Assembly: GCA_027972325.1 (NCBI GenBank)
Contig: JAPMOS010000004.1
Span: 930,001-994,000 of the forward strand
Direction: 5' to 3'
DNA length: 64,000 bases
DNA from: Paratrimastix pyriformis
Lineage: Eukaryota > Preaxostyla > Paratrimastigidae
A program made the translations under genes and the position numbers. Of the stretch, positions 60,501-64,000 are shown piece after piece (the stretch's first letter is position 1; each line of letters opens with the position of its first letter). The notes beneath the pieces were generated by a model. The model did no database searches. It was not told the DNA's origin and saw only the letters and a list, made by a program, of their open reading frames with translations.

Positions 60501-63500
60501 TGCGGGAGGGCAACATCGGGATCAGCATCAAGAAGAAGTAGCAGGCCGGAGGCGCATCAGCAAGGAGAATGATCTGGGCCTGCTGTAATCAGTTGCTTGA
60601 CACGATTTCATCCCATCGAATGCGTCTGTGGACTCCAAGGTCGCCGTGTAGTAATGCCTTTGTGCATGCGTCGGGATTGGGGGGCTCCTTGTTCCGTCTG
60701 GGCAGAGGGTGGGAACAGCCACGGACCGCGGTAGGTGTACGGGGTGGATGCCGCGTAGCCGCCGGCCGAGATGACGGTCAGGTTGCAGTGCTCGGCGGGG
60801 GCCTGCGGGGCCGTGCAGACGATCTGGGTGGCCGTCGAGCTGACCACGGCACAGCTGGCGCCCCCGATGGTGACCACGGGCTCCAGGAACCCACTCCCGG
60901 TAATGGTTATGTCACCCCCGGTGGCCTCGACCTGCGGGCTGACCCCGCTGATGACAGGGTGCGGGACTGTCGGAGGGGAGAACAAGACCGATCAGATGAT
61001 GAATTGAGTTCGTTTTCAAGTGCGACTCGCCCCAGCAGCGTGGGGTGTCTGCTCTACAGACTGTTATACGCGTAGGCGGTCGTGGCGGCGAGCCCGTTGC
61101 TGTTGGTGACGGTGATCGTGTGCCCCTCGGCCACCCCGGTGGCGGGGGCCTGGCAGGTGATGCTGGTGGTGGTGACGGTTGGGCAGGTCATCGTCACCCC
61201 GTCCATCTGCACCGTGGACCGGAAGAAGGCCGTCCCGGCGATGGTGATGGCGCACCCGTGGGCCGGGCAGGCCGGGGTCACCCCGCCGATGACGGGGGTG
61301 GTAGCTGCGGGTGGTGGGCGGGACAAAAGGGTATGAAAACAGGCGAAAATATAGCGGGGGATCGACAGACGGGTAATCTCGAAAGTGAGGGCGGCACACC
61401 GGCCCCCGGCGGTGGCCACCCGCAGCGAATACGACCCAACGGGTTTTCCGGCGGGCAGGGTCACGTGCAAGTCGCTGGCGGTCGAGTCGCCCAGCAGGGT
61501 GCACTCCTCCCCATCCAATGTCACCCGGTACGGGGCCACGGCGCCGGGCCCGCTGACGCTGACGTGCACCGAGCAGGCCCCCCCGAAAGTGCAGCTGGTT
61601 GGGGTCACCTCGGCAACCGGAGCAGGAACTGCCGGGGTGCGGGTGGAGAGGAGGGGAGAGTGGTTTGGGACGAATAGGAGCGTGGCGGGGGGTGAGAAAA
61701 CCCAGTCATCGTGGGCGACACAGACGAGAGAAGTCGAGGATCGTGTCCCAGTTGGGCACCGTGAAGAAGACGGCGGGTGTGAGCTTGATTTGAGCCCGGT
61801 ACTTCCGGGACGCCGGATAAGCACCATCGGCAAAGGTGCATTGCGAGCAGCTGGGTGAAGGAAGACGGAGGGCAAGAAAACAAAAACAGGACAGTGAGAT
61901 GTCATGCCAAGCAGAGGGTGGCACACAAAGGCACCTGGTGACGTTGTCACATGCCGGCTGAAGGCAGACCACTGCACGCGGGCCCGGCCGGACTCGTTGA
62001 AGACCAGGGTCTGGGTGGCGTTGCTGCTGGGGCCGACCACCTCCAGGCCGGCCGCCCAGCCGATCATCTGCACGGGCTCGTCGACCCACAGCCGCAGGAT
62101 GACCTCATCGTCGGCCGACTCGGCGTAGAGCGCCTCGAAGTGGTTGTGGTACTGCTGGTTGAGCCCAATGCTGACCGTCCCCAGGTTGCCGTTGGCGTAG
62201 ATGGGGCCCAGCGGGGTGCCGGTCGGGTCCAACACCACGGAGGTCGAACCGCCCGGCACCCAATTCGCCTTTGTGACCACCGGCCCGGTCGGGAGGACCC
62301 CGTTGACGAAGGGCAGGTAGGTCCAAGACGCGTCCTGGTGGCTGATCCAGGCACCATGATCATCCTGCAGAAAATTGCTCCCTCCAAGCCCGGTGTGTTC
62401 GGCGCTGCCCACGGCCGAATTGGCTGCCGTGAACTCGCTCAAACAGTCGAACGACACGCCGCTGCACAGGCGCACCGCCCCCAGGCCACCGGCCGCGTCC
62501 GCGATGGCCGCGTAGTAGGAGGAGGCGTTGTACTGGGCCGACCCGACGGGCGGCATGAAGACATTGGTGGAGGAGCCCCCGTGGAAGGTGTTGCTGGCTG
62601 ACAGGGTCCCCTTGCAGGTCGTCCCGGGCACGCACAGGACGAAGGAGTTGCCCTGAGAGGCTCCGCCCGGTTCGCCGGCAGCCCGAACGACCAGGTTCCC
62701 TGGACGACACAGCACAACAACGAGAAAGCAAAATGGTGATGATTGTGCGCCATGGTGGACGACATTCCGTCCGTGCTGTTCCTGGTGGAGGGCACGGTCC
62801 GATGGGCTGACCGTTCAGCAGGAACCAGAGCCAGGGGGCGGAATCGTACTTGAAAGTCTGCGTTTCGGTGCCCACGAGCGAAACAGCCGGATCAGTGACC
62901 ACCCCGACACAGCCGCCTGCCGTCGGGCACCTGATGGAGAGCGCGGCATCAGCAAAGCGGGGGAGAGAAAGACGAGAGGGCACGGACACAGTGACACTAC
63001 CCCCGGAGAAGTCCGAGCGCCAGCGCACAATGTAGTGAGCTGGCACGGCCTCCTGGCTCAGGGTGACCTCAGTAGAGGAAGTCGCGCCCAGCTGGATTGG
63101 ATGCGCGGGTGCGGGTTGTATGGTGAGGTGGAGGTGAGACGATGCCAAGGGACCAATTGATTGCGGCGTGAAAATTCGGGGAAGAGAGCAAATGGTTGGA
63201 AACGGACGCAGTCATACGTCGATTCGCCAACCAGACTCCGGGTCGCCGAGACAGTGCCAACGCATGGGCTGGTGCCCGAGCACCTGGAGGGAGCGAGGGG
63301 AGCGGGTGGAAAGTGGGTGGAAAGTGGGTCATGACACGCCCCCCCCTACCCACACACACACACACACATACCGTAAAACACGAAATTTAGTACCCGGGTA
63401 CTAAATTTGAAAAATGGTCCGAAAAATAGGGGGGGGGGGTACTATTTCGTGGGCTAGGGGGTACGAATTTCGGGTTTTTCCTATTGAGTTTGGTCCGAGG

Positions 63501-64000
63501 ATCCCCGAAAAATAGGGGGGGTACTAAATTTCGTGGGGTACTAAATTTCGTGTTTTACGGTACATACATACACACATGCACGCCCACCGCACCTGGGGCG
63601 GAAAAGAACACCGGGTTCAGACCAGGTCACTGAGCCTCTGGTGTCGAGGGACACAGAATCGATGACCAGGAAGGCGTTGTTGGGCAGGTCGACGATGGAT
63701 GTCGAGCCACCGACGAGTGCCGTGGTGTTTCCGAAAGGGCCAGACTGGAAGGGACTCGATTTGGGGCACCTGGGGACGGAGTAGAGGGGTAGGGAGGGAA
63801 CCGAAAATGAAAGGAACGCCACCTGACATATTGCCTTGTGGAGGAGTTTTTTGGACCGGTGTTCATGCCCTGCGTGGTACACTCCTGGTTGCCGGTGACG
63901 TCTGTGTGCCCAAATCAAGAGATTCATTCAGTTTTTTTTTTCTCCAAGGTTCGCATTGACAGGTCCGTGGCTCGGGTTGATCTAGCCGCCGTTCACAGTG
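52232..64000 (-). CDS. Large type I membrane protein with about 17 IPT/TIG repeats (5' end outside window)
   Basis: Surface-type protein with Ig-like plexin/transcription-factor (IPT/TIG) domains. The gene enters from the right edge; exons near 63.9, 63.7, 63.05 and 62.85 kb precede a large exon (about 62700-61955) with the segment LRLWVDEPVQMIGWAAGLEV, possibly PA14-like. Then IPT domains follow at about 61630-61370, 61310-61065, 60970-60725 and on to 53190, each with GVSP/GASP, IT(I/V).GS.F, C.V and CTAP..... landmarks. After the last IPT come a membrane exon (about 52860-52710, ALFVVGALMLAGGLVAILIL followed by RRPRS) and a cytoplasmic tail with poly-Gln, ending at TGA 52232. Four copies of an A-B domain pair between 56.4 and 61.0 kb are nearly identical. 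I predict a cell-surface or matrix-binding role from the domain type only. A MITE, a LINE fragment and a GAA array sit in its introns. Confidence 0.8.
52378..52426 (-). repeat. Coding poly-Gln tract
   Basis: CTG-type repeats (CAG on the coding strand) encode about 16 Gln with few interruptions in the cytoplasmic tail of the IPT protein. Confidence 0.8.
57478..57507. repeat. (ATC)n microsatellite
   Basis: Short ATC array in the intron just after a B-type IPT exon. Confidence 0.85.
57748..57869. repeat. (GAA)n microsatellite, about 40 units
   Basis: Pure GAA run in an intron of the IPT gene; it reads (TTC)n on the transcribed strand. Poly-Glu, poly-Lys and poly-Phe frames over it are artefacts. 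Confidence 0.95.
58757..59350 (+). mobile_element. 5'-truncated LINE fragment (C-terminal zinc-knuckle region)
   Basis: Plus-strand frame (antisense to the host gene) encoding the end of a non-LTR retrotransposon ORF2: ILDGLEQKLVAPAWRQQ, VRRLVCAIRHLPHHSMPVRV, then the CPLC...H....C knuckle (CPLCHGGLETMPHLLSGC, about 59136-59189), and after one frame shift near 59190 YHDFYTARHDWVVRRLLAWF. The upstream part (58757-58860) contains further frame changes. No reverse transcriptase core remains and no poly(A) tail is visible. It lies in the IPT-gene intron between a B exon (58606) and an A exon (59965). Confidence 0.6.
59353..59425 (-). pseudogene. Degenerate tRNA-like sequence
   Basis: The minus strand carries a B box (GGTTCAATTCC) and a recognisable D-arm region (AGTCTAGCAGGTAGAG), with a loop TTAGCAA in the anticodon position. 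The anticodon stem, T stem and acceptor stem do not pair, so it is a tRNA relic or the head of a tRNA-derived SINE. It abuts the LINE fragment. Confidence 0.45.
59495..59810. repeat. TTGT-rich array, helically phased at its right end
   Basis: The motif TTGTC/TTGTA recurs throughout. From 59708 there are ten TTGT starts at 59708, 59718, 59728, 59738, 59749, 59759, 59770, 59780, 59791 and 59801. Near the left edge the motif also appears inverted (GACAA). Confidence 0.85.
63371..63560. mobile_element. 190-bp MITE with perfect inverted termini and TA target site
   Basis: Left end CCGTAAAACACGAAATTTAG (63371) is exactly mirrored by the right end CTAAATTTCGTGTTTTACGG (63541-63560); with the TA on each side the perfect match is 27 bp. 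TA flanks fit a Tc1/mariner-type target duplication. Inside are a palindrome centred on CCCGGG (63386-63407) and further copies of GGTACTAAATTTCGTG near 63520. There is no coding capacity. It is in an intron of the IPT gene. Confidence 0.8.

Larger units (their letters stand above)
56437..60972 (-). repeat. Four tandem copies of an IPT A-B exon pair
   Basis: A-type exons (landmarks DITITGSGFLEPVVTI, TAPQAPAEHCNLTVISAGGY) lie at about 60972-60728, 60205-59965, 58285-58045 and 57157-56912. B-type exons (ITVQGSDFHGPTVTIDGVAC, ATNLTVIDAGGFAAS) lie at about 60500-60255, 58606-58372, 57450-57205 and 56680-56446. Copies of each type are nearly identical at DNA level, while the introns between them differ in length because of inserted repeats. 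Confidence 0.9.

Overview
The window is nuclear DNA of an intron-rich, GC-rich, flagellated unicellular eukaryote. Evidence: every recognisable protein is split by many short introns; the genes are eukaryotic (NDC80, SPAG6, TMEM181, AASDH, RBR and F-box proteins); two tRNA genes lie inside introns; and SPAG6 implies a motile axoneme with a central pair. The style would suit a free-living excavate flagellate such as Paratrimastix, but that is a guess from content, not a placement.

Layout. 0.8-7.1 kb (minus): an F-box/PP2-like protein, an Ariadne-like RBR ubiquitin ligase and an unidentified membrane protein in tandem. 7.1-13.7 kb (plus): AASDH (adenylation, carrier and beta-propeller regions) with tRNA-Leu in an intron on the other strand. 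13.8-15.5 kb: an intronless DUF1761 gene and an F-box/LRR gene, head to head 15 bp apart. 15.7-19.6 kb (plus): a TMEM181 orthologue. 20.1-21.8 kb (plus): a six-exon membrane protein. 22.6-40.9 kb (minus): one very large gene of about 40 exons for a polytopic membrane protein that I cannot assign to a family; its C-terminal exons match the 20-22 kb gene exon for exon in the opposite orientation. 41.2-43.7 kb (minus): SPAG6. 43.7-48.8 kb (plus): NDC80. 49.2-51.2 kb (minus): serine hydroxymethyltransferase. 52.2 kb to the right edge (minus): a large type I membrane protein with about 17 IPT/TIG repeats, eight of them from recent amplification of a two-domain unit.

Non-coding content. Introns are filled with microsatellites, above all (GAT)n/(ATC)n, minisatellites, and pure G or C runs of 20-40 bases. 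Two MITE-like elements, a decayed LINE 3' end and a tRNA-like remnant were found. I saw no virus-like or LTR element.

The most unusual signals are: (1) 5' splice sites across all multi-exon genes read GTCCGT or GTCTGT/C rather than GTRAGT; (2) at least eight exon edges have a second, partial copy in the neighbouring intron, commonly 84-87 bp away; (3) the uncharacterised 40-exon membrane protein and its inverted partial paralogue; (4) a ten-step TTGT array at exactly 10-11 bp spacing. Exon boundaries were worked out by eye from reading frame, homology and the GTNNGY/AG pattern, so those given as approximate may move by a few bases.
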